Assembly (NCBI GenBank): GCA_963728385.1
Contig: CAVSJK010000002.1
Location: 1,488,001 to 1,552,000, forward strand
DNA length: 64,000 bases
Source of the DNA: Desulforhopalus_A sp963728385
GTDB taxonomy: Bacteria; Desulfobacterota; Desulfobulbia; Desulfobulbales; Desulfocapsaceae
Reading direction: 5' to 3'
Under the pieces are notes generated by a model. It was not told the DNA's origin and did not search any database. It saw only the letters and a list, made by a program, of their open reading frames with translations. Of the stretch, positions 1 through 7,019 are shown piece by piece. Made by a program: the position numbers and the translations under genes. Every line of letters starts with the position of its first letter. The first letter of the stretch is position 1.

Positions 1-453
1 GCCGGTCTGCTGATCGGCAATCATGGTCGTGCTTTTGCCATGTCCGATCATACCAGAGAGCGTCTGGACGATTTCTGGGAACTCATAGATGAGATTCTCA
101 ACGCCGTACTGTTCATGATGATCGGTCTGGAAGTATTGATTATTCCTTTCACTTGGAAACTCTTTTCCATCGGTCTGTTAACAATACTTGTAACCCTGTT
201 TGCCCGCTGGACCTGCGTAGGAGGCGCTGTCCATGTCATGCGGCTTTTCAGGTCATTTAGCCCCGGAGTGATCTCAATGATGACCTGGGGAGGATTGCGT
301 GGCGGAATTTCCGTGGCTCTAGCTCTTTCGATACCAACCGTACCTGAACGTATCTCTATTATTTCAATTACCTATCTTATCGTCATTTTTTCTATTGCCA
401 TCCAGGGGATGACACTTGGCAGACTTGCTCAACGTCTAGTTGAAAACAGATAA
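1..453 (+). CDS. NhaP-type (CPA1) cation:proton antiporter, C-terminal part
   Basis: This is the 3' end of a monovalent cation/proton antiporter. The reading frame is open from base 1, so the gene starts before the window. The visible ~150 residues contain several hydrophobic membrane segments. The segment MTWGGLRGGISVALALSIP is the characteristic late motif of CPA1/NhaP antiporters and includes the conserved arginine of that helix. The family exchanges Na+ or K+ for H+ across the inner membrane and serves pH and salt homeostasis. No long C-terminal cytoplasmic domain follows: the protein ends soon after the last helix with LAQRLVENR. The dispersed palindromic repeat starts 8 bases after the stop. 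Family assignment is firm; ion specificity cannot be read from this fragment. Confidence 0.85.
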   Translation, partial: AGLLIGNHGRAFAMSDHTRERLDDFWELIDEILNAVLFMMIGLEVLIIPFTWKLFSIGLLTILVTLFARWTCVGGAVHVMRLFRSFSPGVISMMTWGGLRGGISVALALSIPTVPERISIISITYLIVIFSIAIQGMTLGRLAQRLVENR

Positions 454-460
454 ATCAAAA

Positions 461-482
461 GTAACCGTTCACCAGCACCCCA
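461..482 (+). repeat. Dispersed palindromic repeat, family 1, single arm
   Basis: The bases GTAACCGTTCACCAGCACCC are one arm of a repeat that recurs in other intergenic spaces of this window (616-669, 6197-6250, 14036-14210, 15004-15159, 17231-17253, 34373-34484, 35146-35273). An inverted arm with the core GGTGAACGGTTAC lies at 655-667. The two arms therefore bracket the gene-free stretch behind the antiporter. Confidence 0.8.
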
Positions 483-914
483 TTTTCGTTCGACCAGACC
501 GCCTCACATAGCCAACTATAGCTCGGGGGCCTGCTTGAGCGAACCTGGAGCAATGGATGCGACGGTCAGGGATGGCCTAGTGTCACGGGTGCCAAGGATG
601 GCACAGGAGCGACAAGGTTACAGTTCCGGATTATACGGTCTTTTGATGTGTACCGGTGAACGGTTACAGTCAAAATACCCATGCTCCTCAGGATCGGGTC
701 CATCCAAACCCGCGGACACGCCACCTTCCGAACCCAAAAAGCTTAAATCGGTTGGCTTGACTATTGCAAGTAGTAAACAAGAGTCCAGGACATTCCGTCC
801 CTCGCTTTTCCAGCATACTCTGCCCCGAAAGACGCAGCGATGGAAACGTTCCCGTCTGAAAAAATGATCTAATCACCCGATCCATATTCAAAACAAAATG
901 ATGAGGAGATCACC
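483..914. other. Intergenic stretch without a convincing gene
   Basis: A 110-codon open frame crosses this space, but its composition is not protein-like, it has no ribosome-binding site and it runs through a repeat copy. I see no supported gene. The stretch contains the right-hand repeat arm (616-669). Near the end an AGGAG-type ribosome-binding site at about 903-908 serves the next gene. Confidence 0.6.
616..669 (+). repeat. Dispersed repeat family 1, 54-bp module
   Basis: This 54-base unit begins with GGTTACAG and ends with GGTGAACGGTTACAG. Aligned by eye to 6197-6250 it matches at 44 of 54 positions without gaps. It ends in the inverted form of the arm found at 461-482. Confidence 0.8.
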
Positions 915-2720
915 ATGAAAAAAAATTCCAGCGATTTTTTAATACAGTGTCTTTATGATTGGGGTATCCGGCGTATTTACGGTTTCCCCGGCGATGGAAT
1001 AAACGGCCTAATGGGAGCACTCAACCGAGCTAAGGACAAGGTACGCTTTATTCAGTCGCGACACGAAGAACTGGCGGCATTCGAGGCCTGTGCTCATGCT
1101 AAATTTACCGGTGAAATAGGGGTATGCATGGCAACTTCCGGTCCCGGAGCCATTCACTTGCTCAACGGTCTGTACGACGCCCAAAAGGATCACATGCCGG
1201 TTTTAGCCATCGTCGGTCAACAAGCGACTATCGCGATGGGATCCGACTATCAGCAGGAGGTCGATCTAATTTCCCTGTTTAAGGATGTCGCCCATCACTA
1301 TGTCCATATGGCGTCACATCCAGCCCAAATACGGCATCTGGTTGATCGCTCCGTCCGGATCGCCTTGGCCGAACGAACAGTAACCTGCATAATTATCCCT
1401 AATGATATCCAGGAAATGGACATGATTACGGCACCGCCCAGAAAGCACGGAGCCAGTTTTTCCGGTGTCGGCTATAGACGTCCCCGGATTGTACCGACCG
1501 TCGAGGACCTCGACAGGGCAGCGGCCGTTCTCAATGAAGGCAAGAAAGTTGCCATGCTGATCGGCGCCGGAGCATTGGGTGCGACCGATCTGGTCATGGA
1601 AGCGGCTGAGATGCTCGGTGCAGGCGTAGCCAAGGCGCTGCTCGGCAAAATGGCCCTGCCGGATGATCTGCCCTATGTAACAGGAACAATCGGCCTGCTC
1701 GGCACCAAGCCAAGCTGGGATTTGATGATGAATTGCGATACCTTCTTTATGATCGGTTCCACTTTCCCGTATTCGGAATTCCTGCCTAAGGAAGGCCAGG
1801 CCAAAGGCGTACAGATCGATATTCAGGCGAGATCGCTCTCCACCCGCTTTCCCATGGATGTCAATCTGCACGGCGAAACGGCCCTCACTTTACAAGAACT
1901 CCTACCAAAGCTGAAAAGGAAGGAAGATCGTTCGTGGCGTCAAAAAATTGAAAAAGATGTCGCCGAATGGTGGCAGATTATGGAAGCCCGGGCTATGATG
2001 TCGGCACATCCGATTAATCCCCAGCGTTTATTTTGGGAGCTCTCGCCGATGTTGCCCGACAACTGTATCTTAACCTGTGACTCCGGCTCGGCTGCCAACT
2101 GGTATGCCCGTGATATCAAGGTAAAAAAGGGCATGATGGGTTCACTCTCCGGTGGTCTTGCCACCATGTGCCCCGGCGTGCCGTACGCATTGGCAGCTAA
2201 ATATGCTTATCCTGATCGTCTGGTTGTTGCCATGGTCGGCGACGGTGCCATGCAGATGCTCGGCAATCTCTGTCTTGTCAATATCGGCAGGTCCTACAGC
2301 GAATGGTCCGATCCACGCCTGATTATCCTGGTACTGAATAATCGCGATCTAAATCAGGTCACCTGGGAACAGCGCATTATGTCGGGAGACCCGAAATTTT
2401 CTATTTCCCAGGATGTTCCGGCATTTAATTATGCCGAATACGGCAGGCTTCTTGGAATTGAGGGAATTGAAATAACTCATCCCGAACAAATTAAGCCTGC
2501 ATATCAACGCGCGCTGGAGGCCAACCGCCCGGTTGTGCTGGATGCCCATTGCGATCCGGATGTCCCGCCTTTGCCGCCTCATATCAATTTCGAACAGGCT
2601 AAGGGCTATATGTCGGCGCTCTTTCAGGGAGATCCTAATGAAAAAGGTATTATCAACCAGTCGGCCAAACAGATGATTTCGGAATACCTGACCAGACTGA
2701 CACCTCACAAGGGGGAATAA
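915..2720 (+). CDS. Thiamine-diphosphate-dependent pyruvate oxidase/dehydrogenase-like enzyme (PoxB/YdaP type)
   Basis: At 601 residues this is a full-length member of the acetolactate synthase/pyruvate oxidase family. The N-terminal pyrimidine-binding domain carries FPGDGINGLMGAL and the catalytic glutamate in SRHEELAAFEA. A central FAD/DHAP-synthase-like domain contains the GAGALGATD segment. The C-terminal pyrophosphate domain has the ThDP motif GDGAMQMLGNL followed by LNN. The overall pattern fits pyruvate:quinone oxidoreductase (PoxB) and the related YdaP general-stress enzymes better than acetolactate synthase. The family decarboxylates 2-oxo acids, in PoxB giving acetate and CO2. The start is fixed by a GAGGAG site 7 bases upstream of ATG. 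It stands alone, followed by a hairpin. Placement among stress genes suggests a stationary-phase or oxidative role, but the substrate is inferred. Confidence 0.82.
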   Translation: MKKNSSDFLIQCLYDWGIRRIYGFPGDGINGLMGALNRAKDKVRFIQSRHEELAAFEACAHAKFTGEIGVCMATSGPGAIHLLNGLYDAQKDHMPVLAIVGQQATIAMGSDYQQEVDLISLFKDVAHHYVHMASHPAQIRHLVDRSVRIALAERTVTCIIIPNDIQEMDMITAPPRKHGASFSGVGYRRPRIVPTVEDLDRAAAVLNEGKKVAMLIGAGALGATDLVMEAAEMLGAGVAKALLGKMALPDDLPYVTGTIGLLGTKPSWDLMMNCDTFFMIGSTFPYSEFLPKEGQAKGVQIDIQARSLSTRFPMDVNLHGETALTLQELLPKLKRKEDRSWRQKIEKDVAEWWQIMEARAMMSAHPINPQRLFWELSPMLPDNCILTCDSGSAANWYARDIKVKKGMMGSLSGGLATMCPGVPYALAAKYAYPDRLVVAMVGDGAMQMLGNLCLVNIGRSYSEWSDPRLIILVLNNRDLNQVTWEQRIMSGDPKFSISQDVPAFNYAEYGRLLGIEGIEITHPEQIKPAYQRALEANRPVVLDAHCDPDVPPLPPHINFEQAKGYMSALFQGDPNEKGIINQSAKQMISEYLTRLTPHKGE

Positions 2721-2747
2721 CAATCTTTAGACAGATTCAATCTTTAA

Positions 2748-2788
2748 ACAGATTGTTTTCTTGCGAAAACAACAGGAAAACAATCTGT
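2748..2788 (+). terminator. Inverted repeat after the ThDP enzyme, probable terminator hairpin
   Basis: ACAGATTGTTTTC (2748-2760) is perfectly complementary to GAAAACAATCTGT (2776-2788), leaving a 15-base loop. It lies 28 bases after the stop of the upstream gene. There is no T-run after the stem, so it could be a 3' stabiliser rather than a classical intrinsic terminator. Confidence 0.5.
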
Positions 2789-2822
2789 AAGGTTCTAACT
2801 CCTTGACTTTCGGCTTAATCAA

Positions 2823-2957
2823 TCACAATAACGCCCGGATGGTCAGCGACGGGAATCCGCCGCCCAATCCCTCACCTGCCCCTACATTTTTTCCTTGATA
2901 CCCTTTGCGCAGCAGCCACCAGCTGACTGGGTAGGCTGTGATGAACCCTACGATCAT
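2823..2957 (-). pseudogene. Fragment resembling the C-terminus of a DUF4396-type membrane protein
   Basis: Read on the minus strand, the 44 codons from ATG at 2957 include MIVGFITAYPVSWWLLRKG. I recognise this as the final membrane segment of DUF4396-type proteins (of the form GFxTAYPVNWWLxRKG). The frame stays open upstream only to about 3003, where a TGA closes it, and no full-length gene exists. After the motif the sequence becomes glycine-rich and ends. I take it as a gene remnant. It could instead be a short membrane peptide, but no ribosome-binding site is evident. Confidence 0.4.
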
Positions 2958-3024
2958 GGCAAGTCGCGATATCTTTATATTCCCCCGGCAAAATTCCTCG
3001 AGTCAAGGGTGAGATTACAGGTTT

Positions 3025-3408
3025 TCAGATAGCCTGGATAACGGATTCCAGTTTTTTTCCAATTATCTCAGCAATTTCCCGAAGATCCGGATTATCTATC
3101 GCTCTCATTGAGGCAAGTGGGTCAACCGCGGCAATTTCGATGCCGTCAGCCGTTTCCTGAACGATAACATTGCAGGGTAGCATAGTGCCGACTTTATCTT
3201 CCGCCAGCAATGCCTTATAGGCAAAAGAGGGATTGCAAGCACCCAGTATCCGGTAGTTCCTGAAGTCGACCCCGAGCTTTTTCTTTAGAGTGTCCTTGAC
3301 ATCAATTTCTGTGATTATGCCAAATCCTTGATCTTTCAAAGCTTCGGTAATTTGAGAGACAGTTTCATCAAATCCCGTACTCAGCTTCCTACTAAAATAA
3401 TAGCTCAT
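3025..3408 (-). CDS. DUF302 family protein
   Basis: This 127-residue protein belongs to the DUF302 family. The start MSYYFSRKLSTGFDET, the segment KDQGFGIITEIDVKDTLKKKL and the block GACNPSFAYKALLAEDKVGTMLPCNVIVQE are typical. The function is not established; homologues are small soluble proteins often encoded near thiol and metal stress genes. Two cysteines (GACNP and LPCNV) are conserved in the family. The frame extends 17 codons further upstream. I chose ATG at 3408 because GGAGGA lies directly before it and homologues begin with this MSYYF sequence. It heads a minus-strand group of small stress-type genes separated by repeats. Confidence 0.8.
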   Translation of the reverse strand: MSYYFSRKLSTGFDETVSQITEALKDQGFGIITEIDVKDTLKKKLGVDFRNYRILGACNPSFAYKALLAEDKVGTMLPCNVIVQETADGIEIAAVDPLASMRAIDNPDLREIAEIIGKKLESVIQAI

Positions 3409-3494
3409 ATATTCCTCCGAAATGATTGTATCGGATAGTGTAAGTAAACTTGCCGGCATGACTTACAACTAAAGGCACGAAGAGAACAGACCGG

Positions 3495-3630
3495 AAAAAC
3501 TTTTCATCTGCGCTGCTGCTGCAAAATTTCTATTATTACGACGTACTCTTGTACGACGAAATAATAGAACTTTACGTGGATAGCCTAGGAAGTTTTTACT
3601 TAACCATCTGAACTGTGAGGTTTTCGAGTC
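3495..3630. repeat. Dispersed repeat family 2, copy 1
   Basis: This stretch aligns end to end with 49190-49335: shared blocks include CTTCATCTG, CTGCAAAATTT-like, GTAC-nn-TAGTAC-like and TTTTTACTTA-CCATCT. The centre forms a hairpin: TTCTATTATTACGACGTAC pairs with GTACGACGAAATAATAGAA around a short TCTT loop, apart from two mismatches. No coding potential is seen. It looks like a non-autonomous palindromic element. Confidence 0.75.
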
Positions 3631-3632
3631 CG

Positions 3633-3836
3633 TCATTTTTTACTCTCAGCTATGGTATCACCTATTCTCTCCAAAGATTTACTGGTTCGTGATGAAAGCA
3701 AATCACGGGTTTCTTTTCCCGGGCGTGGTGCTGTGAGAATTCCCGCAGTGAGACCTACCGCCATTCCCGCGACTGCGCCCATGATTACTTTACCGGTGGT
3801 ATTGGTTTCTTTTTTCCTGTGCAGATAATTTTTCAT
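3633..3836 (-). CDS. YtxH-domain small membrane protein
   Basis: This 67-residue protein starts with a basic stretch (MKNYLHRKKETN), then one glycine-rich membrane segment (GKVIMGAVAGMAVGLTAGILTAP). The motif AP-x-PGKETRDLL follows, and the tail is charged and probably helical. The arrangement is that of YtxH/general-stress-protein family members, which are membrane-anchored and of unknown biochemical activity. TAGGAGGA lies 5 bases before the ATG. The neighbouring DUF948-like gene (34 bases upstream) encodes another small membrane protein with a long helical tail; YtxH and DUF948 proteins are frequent partners, so the two probably form one unit. Confidence 0.8.
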   Translation of the reverse strand: MKNYLHRKKETNTTGKVIMGAVAGMAVGLTAGILTAPRPGKETRDLLSSRTSKSLERIGDTIAESKK

Positions 3837-3870
3837 AATTCCTCCTATACATACTCATTGGGTCGATATC

Positions 3871-4245
3871 TTATTTTTTAAAGAAACGATTCACCACGCT
3901 GAGTATTTCGTTAAAATTTGCAATCAAGGTTCTGATTCTGTCCGAGGCATCTTTCATCAACAAGACGGAATCGACTCCGGACTGAAAGATTGTACCGACG
4001 AGCATTTTGTTACTATCAAACTGCTTTTTCAATTCCCCACTGAAATACACCGTATTTCCACTTAATTCCTCAAGATGTATCAGAAGTTTATCAATGTTTG
4101 CATCATTTCTGGAGAGGGATTTATTTACTTCAAGAATGAGACGGTTGGCATTTTTTAAGAGTAACAGCAAATAACTGCCAACCGCGAGACCAAGCACCGC
4201 CAAAAGCAACAGAAATATCCCCTGAATCGTCACAGTAAATGTCAT
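3871..4245 (-). CDS. Membrane-anchored helical protein, DUF948-like
   Basis: The 124-residue product has one N-terminal membrane helix (IFLLLLAVLGLAVGSYLLLLL). A mainly helical region of about 95 residues follows, with regularly spaced leucine/isoleucine and polar residues (for example NIDKLLIHLEEL, DRIRTLIANFNEIL). This pattern suits the DUF948 class of methyl-accepting-chemotaxis-like helical proteins, although I do not see a diagnostic signature. AGGA is placed 7 bases before the ATG. It is transcribed together with the YtxH gene that follows at 34 bases. A general stress or envelope role is inferred only from this pairing. Confidence 0.65.
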   Translation of the reverse strand: MTFTVTIQGIFLLLLAVLGLAVGSYLLLLLKNANRLILEVNKSLSRNDANIDKLLIHLEELSGNTVYFSGELKKQFDSNKMLVGTIFQSGVDSVLLMKDASDRIRTLIANFNEILSVVNRFFKK

Positions 4246-4775
4246 ATTTTATTCCTGTCCCGTAGTGTCTGAAACCACTTTAAACTCATATTCCTGCTCG
4301 TGGAGTAAACTCCGGCAGGCCCCCTTGCCTAACATAAACGGCACCGCAAGTCGCAATGATAAGTTCCCATTGTATTGTAGCGAAATACATGCCATCTATC
4401 CATTTCTTCGAGATATTCTTCGTTTATAGCTGTTTTTCTGTGCAAATCAGCTTATAATTTTATGCTCTCTCTCCAGATACTGTCCTCTTGAGCAGGAATG
4501 AATCCTACTCGACCGGATGAACAGCCGATTACCTCTTATTTGCCGATTTCTGTCGGAAAATCTGTAATAACGACGGCGTTAGCCACATGGGAGCAGAACT
4601 AGTCGATAGACTCTTCTGGTATATTTATTGCTCTAACCTACCAGACAGAGAACAAGGAGAACAAGACGATGATCAGCACCTTCGCTCTTTGCCTTTTTTG
4701 CCCTTGTAGCTGTTGTCCCGGTATGCTGAAGAAACAGTTGGGCATTGCTTACGTCTATTCTGAAGGTGAGAAATT
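4246..4775. other. Long intergenic region between divergent units
   Basis: No convincing gene is present. The 14 bases GTAGTGTCTGAAAC at 4262-4275 recur exactly at 49412-49425. An AAGGAG site at 4653-4658 is followed by ATG at 4669 and a 54-codon frame that ends inside the next gene. One base out of frame, the DNA reads as a hydrophobic leader (SLFAFFALVAVVPVC), so this may be the relic of a small secreted or membrane peptide. The promoter of the formate/nitrite-type channel should lie in the last 150 bases. Confidence 0.5.
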
Positions 4776-5636
4776 ATGCAAACCGATCGGGAGATTGAAC
4801 GACAGGAAGAAGATAAGGATTATGTTCCGGTAATCGTCAAGCGCACGGATGAAGCATTAAGACATCCGGACGATATCCTGGAAAAAGCAATAATGGAGGG
4901 TATCGAGCAACAGAACCGAAAATTTCTTTCTCTTTGTCTTTCCGCCATGGCAGCTGGACTCATTCTCGGCTTTACGGCTATGGCCGTCGCTATCGTTCAA
5001 AGCCTTATGCTGAAACTGACATCGAATGTCTCCGCCCGCTTGGCGACTGCAATCGTCTATCCTCTCGGATTTGTACTCTGTATCATGAGCGGCGCCCAGC
5101 TCTTTACCGAACATACTGCAACAGCTGTTTATCCGGTCCTTGACCGTCGCGGCAACATGAAGGGATTATTACGGTTATGGCTGATTGTGATTATCGGCAA
5201 TCTTTTCGGTGGGTTAGTAAGTTCCGTATTTCTCATACTGGCCGAGGATGTGATCAATGCCAAAGCAGGCTACATTGAAATCGGTAAACATCTGGTCGAG
5301 TATGGAGTGAAACCTTTGTTTTTCAGTGCCCTGCTTGCCGGCTGGCTCATGGCCCTTGGAGCATGGCTGATATTGGCATCCTCGTCGGCACTGAGCCAGA
5401 TGACCTCCATCTATATCGTCACCTTCATAATCGGAATCGGTGGCCTGCACCACTCCATAGCCGGTGCCGTCGAGATGTTCACTGCCTATCTTATCAGTGA
5501 TACCTTCAGTGGTATGCAAGTTTTTCGCTTTGTCTTTCTTGCTATCCTGGGTAACCTGGCAGGTGGGAGTATTTTTGTCGCCTTGTTAAACTATGGTCAT
5601 ATCCGCAAGACACAAAAAACCCGGGAGAATACCTGA
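4776..5636 (+). CDS. Formate/nitrite transporter (FNT) family membrane protein, YfdC-like
   Basis: This 286-residue protein has a ~45-residue hydrophilic N-terminus and then six hydrophobic segments, the FNT fold. Family features include LGFVLCIMSGAQLFTEHTATAVYPVL in the second membrane hairpin, which corresponds to the FNT omega-loop region, and IGNLFGG and LGNLAGGSIFVALL in the repeat halves. The acidic N-terminus with a HPDDILEKAIMEGIEQQNRK-like run resembles the YfdC branch rather than FocA or NirC. FNT members form pentamers that pass small anions; the substrate of the YfdC branch is not established. AAGGTGAG precedes the ATG. The gene converges with the MgtC gene, the stops being 4 bases apart. 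Confidence 0.82.
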   Translation: MQTDREIERQEEDKDYVPVIVKRTDEALRHPDDILEKAIMEGIEQQNRKFLSLCLSAMAAGLILGFTAMAVAIVQSLMLKLTSNVSARLATAIVYPLGFVLCIMSGAQLFTEHTATAVYPVLDRRGNMKGLLRLWLIVIIGNLFGGLVSSVFLILAEDVINAKAGYIEIGKHLVEYGVKPLFFSALLAGWLMALGAWLILASSSALSQMTSIYIVTFIIGIGGLHHSIAGAVEMFTAYLISDTFSGMQVFRFVFLAILGNLAGGSIFVALLNYGHIRKTQKTRENT

Positions 5637-5640
5637 TCAA

Positions 5641-6126
5641 TCACTTTCTTTTGGCCATTTTGTACTCCAACCAGGCTGCAACGCGAAGAATGATAATGGA
5701 AAAAAATGTTACCCCCGCTGCCAATACCCATTGATTCAGAGCTACCGCAATACCGACAACACTGCAGATGAGAATGGAAGCAGCAGTCGTCAAACCTTCA
5801 ATTCCTTCCTCGTTGCCGGATCGAAAAATGGTACCTGCTCCGAGAAAACTAATACCGGTAATGATAGCCACAACAATACGAACCGGGTCTACACGAAGAA
5901 GAGAATCATTTGCAAGAAGGACAAAATGCTCAATCATTACATCAGTGAGTCCTACCAGCATTGCCGAGGCGCCGGTAACGAGCATCAAAGTACGGAAACC
6001 CGCAGGCTTATGAGCCAATTCCCGTTCAAGTCCAATGAGACCACCTAAAATCATTGCGATCAGCACCTTCAGGAGGATGATCGACTGGGGCTCCCATTGT
6101 TCGCAAAATGTATCGAGTATATCCAT
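5641..6126 (-). CDS. MgtC/SapB family membrane protein
   Basis: At 161 residues this covers the conserved membrane domain of MgtC/SapB proteins. After a short N-terminus it shows LIAMILGGLIGLERELAHKPAGFRTLMLV, the family signature with the ER-x-x-x-x-x-AG-x-RT pattern. Further membrane helices include VVAIITGISFLGAGTIFR, a typical second signature. The C-terminal soluble ACT-like domain of Salmonella MgtC is absent, giving the short SapB/YhiD form. Family roles include adaptation to low magnesium and modulation of ATP synthase in pathogens; no specific role can be assigned here. The ribosome-binding site is weak (AGGA, 11 bases upstream). It sits tail-to-tail with the FNT gene. Confidence 0.85.
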   Translation of the reverse strand: MDILDTFCEQWEPQSIILLKVLIAMILGGLIGLERELAHKPAGFRTLMLVTGASAMLVGLTDVMIEHFVLLANDSLLRVDPVRIVVAIITGISFLGAGTIFRSGNEEGIEGLTTAASILICSVVGIAVALNQWVLAAGVTFFSIIILRVAAWLEYKMAKRK

Positions 6127-6196
6127 AAAACAGAAAATCCTACGTAATCGCCCCGACTGTTTATCGACTGAGAGACACGAGGATAGGGAACCATTT

Positions 6197-6250
6197 GGTT
6201 ACAGATTCGGGTTATGCACTCTTTTGAAGTACACCGGTGAACGATTACAG
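6197..6250 (+). repeat. Dispersed repeat family 1, 54-bp module (second copy)
   Basis: The 54 bases from GGTTACAGATTCGGG to GGTGAACGATTACAG match 616-669 at 44 positions without gaps. The copy lies between the MgtC start and the CsbD stop. Confidence 0.8.
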
Positions 6251-6282
6251 GATAAGCAGGAGCAGGAGGTGAAACAGCGCTG

Positions 6283-6483
6283 CTATTTAAATCTTGCTAA
6301 AAAAGCATCCGCTTCTTTTTTTGCCCGGTCCTTTCCGTAACCGTATTTCTCCTGCAGTTTCCCGACTATCTTGTCATAGTTTCCACTCAGCTCATCCAAT
6401 TCGTCATCGGTAAGTTTTCCCCATTGGATTTTCGCCTCACCCTTGAGCTGACTCCATTTGCCTTTAATGATATCTTTATTCAT
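6283..6483 (-). CDS. CsbD family stress-response protein
   Basis: This 66-residue protein is a standard CsbD. MNKDIIKGKWSQLKGEAKIQ is the family opening. It is followed by KLTDDELDELSGNYDKIVGKLQ and GYGKDRAKKEADAFL. The proteins are small, highly charged, helical and cytosolic, and in Bacillus are sigma-B dependent; their molecular activity is unknown. AAGGTGAT lies 8 bases before the ATG. Its presence among katE, glgX, DUF3096 and a GSP39-type reductase supports a general stress gene neighbourhood. Confidence 0.9.
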   Translation of the reverse strand: MNKDIIKGKWSQLKGEAKIQWGKLTDDELDELSGNYDKIVGKLQEKYGYGKDRAKKEADAFLARFK

Positions 6484-7019
6484 GATATTATCACCTTAAG
6501 TTGATGTTAAATCCCCCGGCTTCCTGTTTTTCCAGGATTTTCCACCGGACGAAAGACAACAGGAACTTTACTATCGGCTACCTGTGTGCTTTCTTTCTAA
6601 AAAGCAATATATGTTCCATCTTGGCTATAGCGACTGTCGACCTGATCGGCACCGGTATATGAGCTCCAACCGGCTCACTAGTGTCGTAAAGACACTAACT
6701 ACAGCTGATCGAGATACCTCATCGACATACCATCAGGCCGACCGGCAAATTCTTGTCTGATCATGCAGGACAATATCCTGCTTGGGTGGAAGTACTATTA
6801 TAAGTGCTGTCCGTCCTGTCATACTCCTGATCCGATTTTAAATAACGAAATCTCATTTTTATTTTCAATTTTCGTGTGGAGCAGCGCATCGATCGGCACT
6901 CGTAAAAACATGAGAGTTGGCACATAAATTGTATAAAATCAGCGTATGGTGGAAGCACAGATGAGGGCAGAGGGCTGGATATCAAAATGATATAACTCTT
7001 GAACAATCCGGAGGGTAAA
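6484..7019. other. Intergenic region, promoter space only
   Basis: No gene could be supported on either strand; the short frames here lack ribosome-binding sites and family features. The region must hold the divergent promoters for csbD and glgX. CCGGAGGG at 7007-7014 is the ribosome-binding site of glgX. Confidence 0.6.

Noticed and set aside
535..867. 110-codon open frame on the plus strand after the antiporter
   Set aside because: It has no ribosome-binding site, runs across a dispersed repeat, and its serine/proline/arginine-rich translation resembles no protein family.
6761..7006. Minus-strand open frame upstream of glgX
   Set aside because: There is no ribosome-binding site and no recognisable motif; it overlaps the glgX leader region.
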